Below, in pieces: positions 42,878 through 54,937 of a DNA stretch of 64,000 bases. Positions within the stretch are counted from its first letter, which is position 1. Each line of letters opens with the position of its first letter. The translations under genes and the position numbers were made by a program. The stretch comes from Spiroplasma ixodetis (GTDB lineage Bacteria; Bacillota_I; Bacilli_A; Mycoplasmatales; VBWQ01). Below the pieces are notes generated by a model. The model ran no database searches. It was not told where the DNA came from and saw only the letters and a list, made by a program, of their open reading frames with translations. The DNA is taken from NCBI RefSeq assembly GCF_027923845.1, contig NZ_AP026933.1, positions 558,001 to 622,000 on the forward strand, written 5' to 3'.

Positions 42878-43954
42878 GCTGAATTATACTTGTAAGTGCA
42901 AGTAAATAAAATTGCAAAAAATTCTCATATAAAAATTTCATAATGCTAAATTTAGTTTAGAAAAAGTAAGGAGTTTTTATATGAGTTATAAACATATTGG
43001 GATAGATGAAAGAATTTATATTGAGAATCAATTGAAATTTAAAGTTAAAATTAGTGAAATAGCTAAAAATCTTAATCGAAGTATTAGTACTATTATTCGA
43101 GAAGTTAATAGAAATAAAGATAATGATCATTATTTTTCATTAATTGCACAAAATAAAGCTGTAAATAGAAAAAAATCACATATTATTTTTCATAAGTTTA
43201 AATATAAAGATTTAGTCAAATATATACAACAAAAACTATTATTGGGCTGATCACCTGAACAAATTTATGGCAGAATTAAAAATTTTCATAAACAATGAGC
43301 TATCAGCTTTAAAACAATTTACAATTGAATTTATTCTGGATTATTTGATAAAGTTACTAGTAAAAATTTAAGAAGAAAAGGTAAAAAACGAAGATCTCAA
43401 GAAAATCGTGGTAAATTTAATGGTAAATCAATTAAAGAACGAGATAATAATGTTAATGATCGCATAACTCTTGGTCATTGAGAAGGAGATACTATAGTAT
43501 CATCAAGAGGTAAAAGTAAATCATGTTTAATAACTTTAGTTGAAAGAGTATCACGATTTACTTTAGCAATGTTAGTTAAAAACAAAACTACTAAAGTTAT
43601 TAATAAAAATATCATTCATTATTTATCAATTCTTCCTAAAAATATTGTTAAAACTATTACTTTTGATCGTGGTAAAGAATTTGCAAATTGACAACAACTT
43701 GAAAAAAGTTAGATGTGAAAATTTATTTTGCAAATCCATATTCACCTTGACAAAGAGGTACTAATGAAAATACTAATGGTTTAATTAGAGAAAAATTTCC
43801 TAAAAAATTTATTTTTTCAAAAACTAATAAAAATGAAGTTCATAAATTTATATTGTCTTTAAACCAAAGACCCAGAAAAATACTAAATTATCTTTCACCA
43901 ATCGAATATTTGAATAGAAAAATAATTTGGTTGCACTTACCTTTACAATTTTGC
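42878..43954 (+). mobile_element. IS30 family element
   Basis: A 1077-bp element, one base shorter than the intact copy. Ends GCTGAATTATACTTG and ...TTTACAATTTTGC. It interrupts an IS256 copy whose C-terminal part continues at 43955. Confidence 0.9.
42981..43924 (+). pseudogene. IS30 family transposase with a frameshift
   Basis: The frame is good from MSYKHIGIDERI through TFDRGKEFANWQQLEK, then six A instead of seven at about 43702-43707 give a TAG. The catalytic E block (RGTNENTNGLIREK) lies after the break. The final stop codon has also changed to TGG. Confidence 0.88.
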
Positions 43955-44811
43955 ATCTGACATTAGAATGCAGTTGCAAGAGTTATATTATGGTGCTGAT
44001 ATTAGTGAAAGTGTTATTAGTCAAATTACTGATGATGTTATTGATGATGTTAAAGCATGACAAAATCGACCATTAGAAAGTATTTATCCTATTGTTTATT
44101 TTGATTATATAGTAGTTAAAGTACGACAAGATAAACGGATTATTAACAAATCAGTTTATATAGCATTAGGAGTTGATTTAGAAGGCAAAAAAGATGTTTT
44201 AGGATTATGAATTAGTGAAAATGAAGGTTCTAAGTTTTGATTATCTAATTTCACAGAAATGAAAAATCGTGGCTTAAATGATATTCTTATTGCTTGTAGT
44301 GATAATTTAACAGGCATGTCAGAAGCAATACAATCAGTTTATCCTAAAACAGAACATCAATTATGCATTGTTCATCAAATTAGAAATAGTTTAAAATATG
44401 TTTCATACAAACATCGAAAAGGTCTAGTTGCAGATTTAAAACCAATTTATAGTGCATGTAGTGAAGAACAAGGAATGCAAGCTTTAGAATCGTTTGAAAG
44501 TAAATGAAATAAACAATATCCTCAAATTACTAAATCTTGATATAAAAATTGAGATAATTTAATGGTTTTTATTAGTTATCCAGTAGAAATCAAAAGAGTG
44601 ATTTATACTACAAATGCTATTGAATCTGTTAATAGTCAATTACGAAAAATCATCAGAAATAAAAAGTTTTTCCTAATGATATGGCAGTTTTCAAAATATT
44701 TTACTTGGCAATTGAAAATATAACAAAAAAATGAACATTGCCTATTCAAAATTGAAATACAGCAATTGCTCATTTTATGATAAAATTTGAAGACAGAATT
44801 AATCTAAATTA
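43955..44811 (+). pseudogene. IS256 family transposase, N-terminus missing and frameshifted
   Basis: Catalytic region DIRMQLQELYYGADISESVI, IVYFDYIVVKVRQD (first D), IACSDNLTGMSEAI (second D), HQLCIVHQIRNSLKYVS and TNAIESVNSQLRK (E). The frame then breaks at 44654-44658, where five A replace six. Only about 35 residues separate its start from the end of the fragment at 6742. Confidence 0.9.
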
Positions 44812-44854
44812 GTAACTTTGTAAAACAAAGATACACAGATTATTAAAAAGCCTC
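43955..44854 (+). mobile_element. IS256-like element, right-hand part
   Basis: It continues an IS256 copy from the IS30 junction to the terminal AAAAAGCCTC at 44854. The left part of this copy is absent. Confidence 0.88.
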
Positions 44855-45007
44855 AACCATTCATTAAAATTTCGTCACTAACAGAATCATTTATTACCTT
44901 CATTTCCCGGTCTCTCCTATCTAACAAATTTGTATCAAATCCATATTTGATTAAAAAATAACTAGTTTTATTTCTTATGTACCATGTCCTTTTTTGTTAC
45001 AATCTAA
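44855..45007 (-). pseudogene. Unrecognised gene fragment cut by IS256
   Basis: The minus frame reads QKRTWYIRNKTSYFLIKYG, then FDTNLLDRRDREMKVINDSV, and SDEILMN before the IS256 end. There is no start after the upstream TAA unless ATG 44903 is used, which has a GGAGAG about 12 bases before it. The family is not recognised. Confidence 0.4.
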
Positions 45008-45159
45008 TTTTCCTTAAAAAATATTTTTTTTCAAGATCTATTTTTAAATTTTATAATTTTTCTTTTTTTTAATTATAAAAATAATATATTATTCAATATT
45101 TAAATAAACTTATTGTATTTTTAAAAATTAAAAAATAAGAATATATTTTGTTTAATTGC
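45008..45159. other. A+T-rich intergenic stretch
   Basis: No coding frame, RNA gene or clear hairpin is visible between the gene fragment and the permease stop. Confidence 0.5.
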
Positions 45160-45311
45160 TTATTTTCTAGTACCATGTAAAAAAGAAAAATATGATCCAA
45201 CAGCAAACAAACCAATAAATGTTAGGCAAGAAAATACTGGTTGATAAATATTGGTGAATGATAGTTTATAATCAACTGAAGGAACAATCTGAAAAAAATT
45301 ATAATAATTTT

Positions 45312-46250
45312 GGCTTTTCTCCCTTTATGTACTATTTTAATTTTATCACATAAATGCTGAGAAAAGCCTATCTACGGACTTCTCCCCACATTTTTAAATC
45401 AAACATAGCATTACAGTTTCAAAACTAGGTATCTTGTTGAATTTATATGCAGCTTCTTTAGCATATAAATGAACATGATGTTTTGCAACTTTGATATGTG
45501 TTTTAAATGTTCTTCTTATATGTTTTCAAACTGATTCAATTTGGTTGGTATTTACACCAATTTTTGAAACATAGCGATCTTGATGGTTAACTGTTTCATG
45601 CTTAGTGAAAACTGATTTAAAATCGCAATATCCTTTTCAAGAATCAGTATATACAAGACATTTTGAAGAAATGTGGTTTTTTGCAAACTGCAAAAGATTT
45701 TTACTCTTTGCGTTTTTCAATACTTTCACAATTAAATTATTGGTTGTTTTTTGATAAATGCCAACAATCAAGGTTTTATTCACCAAGGATCTTCCTTGTT
45801 TTTTAAAACCCATATGTGAAAGATACATTTCATCAATTTGCACTGTACCTTCAACAATAAATTGAGGTTTTTGTTTTGCAATACGTGTTCTGATTTTATG
45901 AGTCATTCTTCAAGCAGTTTTCAAAGTCACTCCCAATTCTTTTGCAATATCTGTTGATGGAATTCCATGTTTGGTGTTTATTCATCTAAAGATAAGATAA
46001 AACCAAGATGTTAAAGATGTTTGTGACCTTGAAAATATGGTGCCTGTGAGAATGCTAAATGTTTGATTACATTTTAAACATCTCATTCTTTTTAAATCAG
46101 AAGTATTCAAATTAAAACTAAAACACCTAATACATTTGTTTTCTTTCAAATTTGCTATATATGCAAGACATTGCTGTTCAGTTTGAAAAGCATTGTTGAA
46201 TTCATTCAGTTTCATTATTCCCTCCACAAGTACATGTGGGGAGAAGTCCG
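45312..46250 (-). mobile_element. IS1595-like subfamily B element
   Basis: A 939-bp element with the duplication ATAATTTT at 45304-45311 and 46251-46258. Confidence 0.94.
45394..46215 (-). CDS. IS1595 family transposase (subfamily B)
   Basis: A 273-residue full-length frame. HQDR instead of HQDG links it to the copy at 23555. Confidence 0.92.
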
Positions 46251-46869
46251 ATAATTTTTATCACTTTGACTATAAAAAATAAAATTAATTCAAGTTATAT
46301 ATTTTTGTGGTACAAAATATCCAATAATAATGGTTGGTGTTGAAATTGTATATGTCATATCAATAAAAAAGTCACCAAATAAAATAGAAGTTAAAAAAAT
46401 AATTATATTAATTGTTTGAATTATATAAGGATTTTTTATAGAACCAGAAATTAATAAAGCCAAGAAAAAAATAACAATAATATTTAGACTAATACTAAAT
46501 ATAAGACCAAATCATTGTGAAAAAGTTTTCATTGCTAATATTCATACTGTCATGATATTAGTTCCTTGTAACTGATCAAGAAAAAATAAATATCCAAGTA
46601 ATATAAATACTGTACAAAAAGAAATAACAAAAATAACAATTAATAAACTTAAAATAAATGCAATCTTATTGATACCAAAATTGTGTAATTGTTTTAAAAA
46701 AACTGATTCGCGTCATTGACAAATAAGATGACCAATTAAAAAATATTAAATAATATTGGTAATAAAATATAACTAGAAACTATAATATAACGATTATATT
46801 TAATAATTGACTGTGATGTTAAAAAATAAACTAAACTAAGTAAAATAACGGGCATTATTAAAAAGTAAA

Positions 46870-47808
46870 CGGACTTCTCCCCACATGTACTTGTGGAGGG
46901 AATAATGAAACTGAATGAATTCAACAATGCTTTTCAAACTGAACAGCAATGTCTTGCATATATAGCAAATTTGAAAGAAAACAAATTTATTAGGTGTTTT
47001 AGTTTTAATTTGAATACTTCTGATTTAAAAAGAATGAGATGTTTAAAATGTAATCAAACATTTAGCATTCTCACAGGCACCATATTTTCAAGGTCACAAA
47101 CATCTTTAACATCTTGGTTTTATCTTATCTTTAGATGAATAAACACCAAACATGGAATTCCATCAACAGATATTGCAAAAGAATTGGGAGTGACTTTGAA
47201 AACTGCTTGAAGAATGACTCATAAAATCAGAACACGTATTGCAAAACAAAAACCTCAATTTATTGTTGAAGGTACAGTGCAAATTGATGAAATGTATCTT
47301 TCACATATGGGTTTTAAAAAACAAGGAAGATCCTTGGTGAATAAAACCTTGATTGTTGGCATTTATCAAAAAACAACCAATAATTTAATTGTGAAAGTAT
47401 TGAAAAACGCAAAGAGTAAAAATCTTTTGCAGTTTGCAAAAAACCACATTTCTTCAAAATGTCTTGTATATACTGATTCTTGAAAAGGATATTGCGATTT
47501 TAAATCAGTTTTCACTAAGCATGAAACAGTTAACCATCAAGATGGCTATGTTTCAAAAATTGGTGTAAATACCAACCAAATTGAATCAGTTTGAAAACAT
47601 ATAAGAAGAACATTTAAAACACATATCAAAGTTGCAAAACATCATGTTCATTTATATGCTAAAGAAGCTGCATATAAATTCAACAAGATACCTAGTTTTG
47701 AAACTGTAATGCTATGTTTGATTTAAAAATGTGGGGAGAAGTCCGTAGATAGGCTTTTCTCAGCATTTATGTGATAAAATTAAAATAGTACATAAAGGGA
47801 GAAAAGCC
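46870..47808 (+). mobile_element. IS1595-like subfamily B element
   Basis: A 939-bp element with the duplication AAAGTAAA at 46862-46869 and 47809-47816. Confidence 0.94.
46905..47726 (+). CDS. IS1595 family transposase (subfamily B), zinc-ribbon Cys lost
   Basis: A 273-residue full-length frame, but the first Cys of the zinc ribbon is Phe (ENKFIRCF instead of ENKCIRCF). The catalytic blocks are intact. Without that Cys the DNA-binding ribbon is probably impaired. Confidence 0.9.
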
Positions 47809-49631
47809 AAAGTAAATATAAGTTCTAAATGTTTTTAAAATTGTTTTAAACATATAACTTATACAATGACTAAAAATACTATACTATTTTTATTTTTCAT
47901 ATTTCACCTTTAAATTTCTATATTAAACACAAATGATTGTTGAGCAATAACATTATTGTTATAAACTGGTTTAATCATTAATTTTAACTGATTATGAATA
48001 GATTTTAAATTTTTTAAAAATAATAGTTTTGATTAGTTTCGCCAACACGATATCATTTTTTTCATCAAAATAATAAATAGCATAATAACTTAAATTTTCA
48101 ATATTAACAGCATCTCATTGAAAACGAGCATTGTATAGTATTTGATTATTAACTGTTCGATTAATTACGTATTCTGATTTTGGATTTGAAATTACTGTAT
48201 TTTCTTTGATTTGATTATTAGTTGTTGGACTATTTATTTCAAATTCACCAACATTAAACTTAAAATTATTATTAGTTGCTTTAATTTGTAATCCTAATTT
48301 AGAAATACGATTAAAAGTATTAATACCACCAATTTTCTTTAAATCCAAAGTAATTTTAACTCAACCACCTTGTAACTCTTCTTCATTATTTGGTGAAAAA
48401 GTTTGACGGTTTGCTATTAACGATTTTTGATCAGTAGTAGTAACTAAAAAATTAACTTTAGCATTATTATCACCATTAGTATTATAAATAAAACTGATCT
48501 GATGGTCATTTTTAATTAAATTAGTTCCCATAATATCTCAATCATAAACTTTACTTGTATTTCAATCGCCATTAATTATACTACCTTCTTCATTAAAACC
48601 CGAACCAATAGCAATTGAATTTCCTTTTTCATACACTTGATCATAATCATAAAAAACCAGAAATTTTAGAGATATCTAATGGTTGTTCTGGATGAGCATC
48701 ATCATAAATTTTTCATTGATAAGTTGGTAAAATATCAGTTAATCTACGATTTGTTCATGGATAATCATTAGCAACAATACTATTACCATTTTGATCATGA
48801 TTAACAAATTTAATACCACTACCCATTGAAAAATTAGTTTTCTTATTTAAAATTTGATTATCATCAAATAAAGTAGTTCGTTCTTTAACTAAATCACCAA
48901 TGCCATAACTTGATGAGTTATAACCATTATTAGTTAAATAATTATAAATAGTATCTTTAACAAATGGATTTGGTTTTCCTTTAGTAACTGCAGTTTTTAT
49001 TCTAGGATCCGATATAAATGCTGCCTCTTGATAATTATCACTTGCATTTCAACCTTGATAATCATTTGCATTATTATTTGCTTGCATACCAATATTATTA
49101 TTTCTAATAAAAGTATTTGTTCCTGAAAATTGAATATTATTAAATAAATTTGTTGTTTGTGTCGCAAATAAATAAGCTCTAGTACCATTAACATTATGAT
49201 TTTTAGCTCAATTATAAGCATAAGATCCAAATGTTCCAGCACCATTATCTAAAAAATCAGAAATTCCAGTATACACATTTTTATTATATTGAGGTTTACC
49301 AGCAATCATTGTTTCTGCATACCCTAATTGTCGAAAATCATAACTTCCAAAAAATTGGGCATTAGCTCCAGCATCAAGAATAGTATTTAAATTTTTACCA
49401 CTATAATTTGGATAATCTGTTAAAAATGATGTTGTTTTATCTGGTGTTTCACCAAAAGTTAATTGAATATCAGTTGGTGTAACTTCACCATTAGTTTTAC
49501 GATAACCACTATCTGCCATTTTTAATGTTTCTATATCATTATATCCACTAACACCTGGATGGGTTACACTTTATTGGACACTAATTACGTAGACAAGTGA
49601 ACAAATTTGTTAAAAGAAAGGAACTATAATT

Positions 49632-49910
49632 ATGACCAATATTAACTCATATACCGACGAATTTAAAAAGCAAATAGTAGCTTTATATCAAAGTGGTAAG
49701 TCAGTGTCTTGTCTTGCTAAAGAATATAATGTTACAAGAGCAGCTACTTATAAATGAATTAAACAATTTACTAATTCAGGTAGTTTTAAAATTAAAAATA
49801 ATCTTTCAGATTTAGAAAAACAATTAATTCAAGCAAATAAAGAATTAAAACAGTTACGAATGGAAAATGATATTTTAAAGCAAGCAGCACTAATAATAGG
49901 CAGAAAATAG
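49632..49910 (+). CDS. IS3 family transposase OrfA
   Basis: A 92-residue frame identical to the copy at 7644-7922. Its orfB is broken, so it would act only alone. Confidence 0.88.
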
Positions 49911-49951
49911 AAATTATTACTAAAAATAAAGTTAAATATAAAATTCGCACA

Positions 49952-50747
49952 ATGTGTCGTTTTTTAAAACTCTCTAAATCAACATATTATTTTAATTTAA
50001 AGAAAAAGAAAAAATTCAAAATAATATTTATGATGAAGCTGTTATTAGTGCTTTTAAAGAAAATAAAGAAGTTTATGCTACTAGAAGATTAAAAGTCATA
50101 CTAGCAAACCAAGAAATTTATTTATCACGCAGAAAAATTAAAAAAATTATGAATAAGCATAATTTAATATCAAAATACACTAAATTATTATTCAAAAATC
50201 ATCATAATAAAGTCAATGATAGTCAAATTACCAATCTTGTTAATAGAGACTTTAATAATAGAATTAAAAATGAAGTTATTGTCAGTGATTTAACTTATGT
50301 TCAAGTTAATGGTAAATGAAACTATATTTGCCTATTAGTAGACCTGTACAACCGCGAAATTATTGGACATAGTGTTGGAGTTAAAAAAGATGCATCATTA
50401 GTACATCAAGCATTTATGCACTCAAATCGCTGTTTAAAAGATATTCAAATATTTCATAGCGATCGCGGTAATGAATTCAATAATAAAACTATTGATAAAC
50501 TTTTATTAGCATTCAATATTACCCGTTCTTTAAGCAAAAAGGATGTCCTTATGACAATGCTGTTGCTGAAGCAACTTTTAAAACTTTCAAAACAGAGTTT
50601 ATTAATGATAAAAATTTTACATCATTAATCCAATTAAAATTAGAATTATTTGATTACATAAATTGATATAACAACATAAGAATTCACAGCACTCTAAACT
50701 ACCTAACTCCCGTTAAATATCATGAACAAATGTCTACCAAAAAATAG
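49952..50747 (+). pseudogene. IS3 family transposase OrfB with two frameshifts
   Basis: Single-base losses in A runs near 50006 (AAAGAAAAAGAAAA) and 50540 (AGCAAAAAGGATG) break the frame at KKKEKIQ and SKKGCPYDN. There is also G to A in VYGTRRL. Confidence 0.9.
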
Positions 50748-51073
50748 TCCTAAAAAGGGTTGCCATTCCAACCTTTTGAAACTGTAGCACCATTACGATA
50801 AAAAATTATCGGACTTCTCCCCACATGTACTTGTGGAGGGAATAATGAAAATGAATGAATTCAACAATGCTTTTCAAACTGAACAGCAATGTCTTGCATA
50901 TATAGCAAATTTGAAAGAAAACAAATGTATTAGGTGTTTTAATTTTAATTTGAATACTTCTGATTTAAAAAGAATGAGATGTTTAAAATGTAATCAAACA
51001 TTTAGCATTCTCACAGGCACCATATTTTCAAGGTCACAAACATCTTTAACATCTTGGTTTTATCTTATCTTTA

Positions 51074-51936
51074 GAACCTGTTTAGAATCTTTTAGAAAAT
51101 AAGGTAAAATTACTATATATTTTAAAATAAGAGGTATATATGCATAAAAATTATCCAAGTCATGTTACTAAAGAACAATTTGAGAACATAAAATCAACTT
51201 TAGAAAACAGCAAAAAGAAAACAAAACCAAGAAATTTAGATTTATATGAAGTGTTTTGTGCAGTTTTATATGTATTAAAAAGTGGTTGTCAATGAAGAAT
51301 GTTACCAAAAAATTTTCCAAAATGACAAACTGTATATTATTATTTCCAAATTTGAAGTAAAAACAATGATAAAGAACCTAGTGTATTGCAATTAATTTTA
51401 AAAAAATTAGTTAAAAAGATTCGTATTAAGAATCATCGAAAAGAAAAAACTAGTTTTTGTATAATTGATTCGCAAAGTGTTAAAAATACAGATACTACTG
51501 AAAATAAAGGTTATGATGCTGGTAAAAAGATTTCAGGAATAAAACGTCATATTGCAGTTGATACGCAAGGTTTACCACATGCAATTTACATAACTACAGC
51601 AGAAAAAACAGATCGTAATAGTGCTATCATAATGATTAAAAGTGAAAAAGAAAATCTTTCTACAGTTCAAAAAATAATAGTAGATGCTGGCTATACTGGT
51701 GAAAAATTTGCTTCTGCAATCAAAACAATCATAAATGCAAATGTTGAAGTTGTAAAACGTAATGAATTACATTCTTTTGTAGTACTACCAAAAAGATGAG
51801 TTGTAGAACGAAGCTTTGCATGATTAGAAAAATGCAGAAGATTATGAAAAAATTGTGAAAGAAAACTAAATACTAGTTTACAAATGGTTGTTCTGTCCTT
51901 TATTTCAATTTTATTAAAAAGATTCTAAACAGCTTC
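51074..51936 (+). mobile_element. IS5/IS427-like element
   Basis: An 863-bp element with the duplication TTA at 51071-51073 and 51937-51939. The right end has a point change (CAGCTTC for CAGGTTC). Inserted in IS1595-B. Confidence 0.94.
51140..51928 (+). CDS. IS5 family transposase (IS427-type)
   Basis: A 262-residue frame, all A/T runs of consensus length. It has IIDSQSVKNTD, VDAGYTGEKF and VERSFAWLEK. Probably functional, although one terminal repeat has changed. Confidence 0.93.
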
Positions 51937-52074
51937 TTAGATGAATAAACACCAAACATGGAATTCCATCAACAGATATTGCAAAAGAATTGGGAGTGAC
52001 TTTGAAAACTGCTTGAAGAATGACTCATAAAATCAGAACACGTATTGCATACCAATTATTTTTATTCTTTTTAA

Positions 52075-53013
52075 GGCTTTTCTCCCTTTATGTACTATTT
52101 TAATTTTATCACATAAATGCTGAGAAAAGCCTATCTACGGACTTCTCCCCATATTTTTAAATCAAACATAGCATTACAGTTTCAAAACTAGGTATCTTGT
52201 TGAATTTATATGCAGCTTCTTTAGCATATAAATGAACATGATGTTTTGCAACTTTGATATGTGTTTTAAATGTTCTTCTTATATGTTTTCAAACTGATTC
52301 AATTTGGTTGGTATTTACACCAATTTTTGAAACATAGCCATCTTGATGGTTAACTGTTTCATGCTTAGTGAAAACTGATTTAAAATCGCAATATCCTTTT
52401 CAAGAATCAGTATATACAAGACATTTTGAAGAAATGTGGTTTTTTGCAAACTGCAAAAGATTTTTACTGTTTGCGTTTTTCAATACTTTCACAATTAAAT
52501 TATTGGTTGTTTTTTGATAAATGCCAACAATCAAGGTTTTATTCACCAAGGATCTTCCTTGTTTTTTAAAACCCATATGTGAAAGATACATTTCATCAAT
52601 TTGCACTGTACCTTCAACAATAAATTGAGGTTTTTGTTTTGCAATACGTGTTCTGATTTTATGAGTCATTCTTCAAGCAGTTTTCAAAGTCACTCCCAAT
52701 TCTTTTGCAATATCTGTTGATGGAATTGCATGTTTGGTGTTTATTCATCTAAAGATAAGATAAAACCAAGATGTTAAAGATGTTTGTGACCTTGAAAATA
52801 TGGTGCCTGTGAGAATGCTAAATGTTTGATTACATTTTAAACATCTCATTCTTTTTAAATCAGAAGTATTCAAATTAAAACTAAAACACCTAATACATTT
52901 GTTTTCTTTCAAATTTGCTATATATGCAAGACATTGCTGTTCAGTTTGAAAAGCATTGTTGAATTCATTCAGTTTCATTATTCCCTCCACAAGTACATGT
53001 GGGGAGAAGTCCG
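52075..53013 (-). mobile_element. IS1595-like subfamily B element
   Basis: A 939-bp element with the duplication CTTTTTAA at 52067-52074 and 53014-53021. Confidence 0.94.
52157..52978 (-). CDS. IS1595 family transposase (subfamily B, A-like patch)
   Basis: A 273-residue full-length frame. KNANSKNLLQ is the subfamily A version of B's KNAKSKNLLQ, a sign of sequence exchange between the subfamilies. GIPST reads GIAST-like here through a G/C change near 52728. Confidence 0.9.
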
Positions 53014-53493
53014 CTTTTTAAAAAGTTTTTCTTTCGCCACTCAATCATAAATATTCCTAAATAAAAAGATGAAATAAAAACTGATATTGATAAAAAATTT
53101 AACAAAATGGGAGGTAAAATTTGATAGTAACTATAATTATTTCATAATCATGATGATAATGCAGAAATTAAAAAACCTAATAAAAATACAAAAATGTAAG
53201 TTCTAGGATTTACAAAAATTACTTTTGAAATTAAAGAAAAAAGTCTTGAAAATTTAGAAACAGTACTTTGTTTGAATAATTCTTTAGTTACCATTAACTT
53301 CATTTTGATAATACTCCACCATCATTTTACGTAAACTACCATATTTTTTTATAATTGCATCAATACTTTGGTCTTGATAAATTTCACCATTTTTTAAAAT
53401 TACTACCCGATCACAAAGTAATTCAACTTCTTCTGGTGTGTGTGAAACAATTAATAAACGAACTTCTCCCCACATGTACTTGTGGAGGAAACA

Positions 53494-54080
53494 ATGAAAT
53501 TGAATGAGTTCAATAATACTTTTCAAACTGAAAAACAATGTCTTGCATATATAGCAAGTTTGAAACAAATCAAATGTAGTAGGTGTTCTAGTTTTAATTT
53601 GAATACTTCTAATTTAAGAAGAATGAGATGTTTGAAATGTCATCAAACATTCAGTATTCTCACGGGCACTATATTTTCAAAGTCACAAACACCTTTAATA
53701 TCTTGGTTTTATCTCATTTTTAGATGAATAAACACCAAACATGGAATTCCATCAACTGATGTTGCAAAAGAATTGGGAGTGACCTTGAAAACAGCTTGAA
53801 GAATGGGACATAAAATCCGAAGTGCCATTGCTAAACAAAAACCTCAATTCATTGTTGAAGGCATAGTGCAAATGGATGAAATGTATCTTTCACATATGGG
53901 GTTTAAAAAACAAGGAAGATCCTTGTTGAATAAAACCTTGATTGTTGGTATTTATGAAAAAACAACCAACAATCTGATTGTGAAAGTATTGAAAAACGCA
54001 AACAGTAAAAATCTTTTGCAGTTTGCAATAAACCACATTTCTTCAAAGTGTGTTGTACATACTGATTTTTGAAAAGGATA
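53494..54080 (+). pseudogene. IS1595 family transposase (subfamily A), truncated
   Basis: ATG at 53494. The zinc ribbon and first catalytic blocks are intact (MDEMYLS, HTDFWKG). The frame is cut at 54081 by the subfamily B end. Confidence 0.88.
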
Positions 54081-54115
54081 CGGACTTCTCCCCACATGTA
54101 CTTGTGGAGGGAATA

Positions 54116-54937
54116 ATGAAACTGAATGAATTCAACAATGCTTTTCAAACTGAACAGCAATGTCTTGCATATATAGCAAATTTAAAAGAAAACAAATGTA
54201 TTAGGTGTTTTAGTTTTAATTTGAATACTTCTGATTTAAAAAGAATGAGATGTTTAAAATGTAATCAAACATTTAGCATTCTCACAGGCACCATATTTTC
54301 AAGGTCACAAACATCTTTAACATCTTGATTTTATCTTATCTTTAGATGAATAAACACCAAACATGGAATTCCATCAACAGATATTGCAAAAGAATTGGGA
54401 GTGACCTTGAAAACAGCTTGAAGAATGACTCATAAAATCAGAACACGTATTGCAAAACAAAAACCTCAATTTATTGTTGAAGGTACAGTGCAAATTGATG
54501 AAATGTATCTTTCACATATGGGTTTTAAAAAACAAGGAAGATCCTTGGTGAATAAAACCTTGATTGTTGGCATTTATCAAAAAACAACCAATAATTTAAT
54601 TGTGAAAGTATTGAAAAACGCAAACAGTAAAAATCTTTTGCAGTTTGCAAAAAACCACATTTCTTCAAAATGTCTTGTATATACTGATTCTTGAAAAGGA
54701 TATTGCGATTTTAAATCAGTTTTCACTAAGCATGAAACAGTTAACCATCAAGATGGCTATGTTTCAAAAACTGGTGTAAATACCAACCAAATTGAGTCAG
54801 TATGAAAACATATACGAAGAACATTTAAAACACATATCAAAGTTGCAAAACATCATATTCATTTATATGCAAAAGAAGCTGCATATAAATTCAATAACAT
54901 ACCTAGTTTTGAAACTGTAATGCTATGTTTTATTTAA
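54116..54937 (+). CDS. IS1595 family transposase, A/B hybrid
   Basis: A 273-residue full-length frame: B-type start (MKLNEFNNAFQTEQQ), A-like patches near codon 100 (TLKTAW spelling) and at KNANSKN, B-type YTDSWKGY, then an A-type C-terminus (SKTGVNTNQIESVWKHIRR, ending AMLCFI-like). All zinc and catalytic residues are present, so it could be an active hybrid. Confidence 0.9.

Larger units (their letters stand above)
45160..47900 (-). pseudogene. ABC transporter permease (ABC-2 type), broken by two IS and frameshifts
   Basis: Pieces of one multi-spanning membrane protein: 47817-47900, 46251-46869 and 45160-45311. The probable start is MKNKNSIVF (ATG 47900, AAAGGTGA upstream). A frame change in a T run then joins MFKTILKTFRTYIYFLIM and VILLSLVYFLTSQS. 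Another T run near 46741 breaks LFNIF from LIGHLICQWRES. It ends VGSYFSFLHGTRK. Six or so membrane segments are seen. IS1595-B copies with AAAGTAAA and ATAATTTT duplications interrupt it. The partner ATPase would be the broken gene at 53284. Confidence 0.7.
49556..50770 (+). mobile_element. IS3 family element (type 1)
   Basis: A 1215-bp element with the duplication ACC at 49553-49555 and 50771-50773. Inserted in the GH85-like gene. Confidence 0.93.
47910..50809 (-). pseudogene. GH85 endo-beta-N-acetylglucosaminidase-like gene, broken
   Basis: Pieces 50771-50809 and 47910-49555 surround an IS3. The visible part matches the later half of GH85 enzymes, which cleave the chitobiose core of N-glycans: KNVYTGISDFLDNGAG, NFSMGSGIKFVNHDQ, WTNRRLTDILPTYQW and a C-terminal beta-sandwich (GGWVKITLDLKKIGG). 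One extra T near 48655 breaks ISGF/YDYDQVYEKG and another shift lies near 48040. The N-terminal part with the N-x-E catalytic pair is lost to IS1595 at 50810. The end VFNIEI abuts the permease gene. Confidence 0.65.
50810..52049 (+). mobile_element. IS1595-like subfamily B element, split by IS5 and truncated
   Basis: The left end CGGACTTCTCC starts at 50810. IS5 lies at 51074-51936. The element then stops abruptly at ...CGTATTGCA (52049), followed by ABC permease sequence. The distal half and hairpin are deleted. Confidence 0.88.
50845..52049 (+). pseudogene. IS1595 family transposase, split and truncated
   Basis: ATG at 50845 (MKMNEFNNAF). The zinc ribbon is intact, but IS5 cuts the frame at FYLIFR and the catalytic domain is mostly deleted. 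Confidence 0.88.
52050..53294 (-). pseudogene. ABC transporter permease, N-terminal part, broken by IS1595-B
   Basis: ATG at 53294 (MVTKELFKQSTVSKFSRLFS) overlaps the end of the ABC ATPase gene by 11 bases. Two membrane segments follow (TYIFVFLLGFLISALSSWLW, NFLSISVFISSFYLGIFM). At 53013 IS1595-B interrupts. A few codons (RIKIIG) continue at 52050-52074 and the rest is replaced by a truncated IS1595. Probably the permease partner of the ATPase. Confidence 0.7.

Noticed and set aside
44855-45159. tRNA or other RNA gene in the A+T-rich gap
   Set aside because: No cloverleaf-like pairing or conserved tRNA T-loop sequence was seen; only a coding fragment and A/T runs are present.
53284-53568. 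94-residue frame joining IS1595 antisense to the ABC ATPase end
   Set aside because: Its first part is antisense to the IS1595 zinc-ribbon region. Only the part from 53458 downward is the real ATPase C-terminus.
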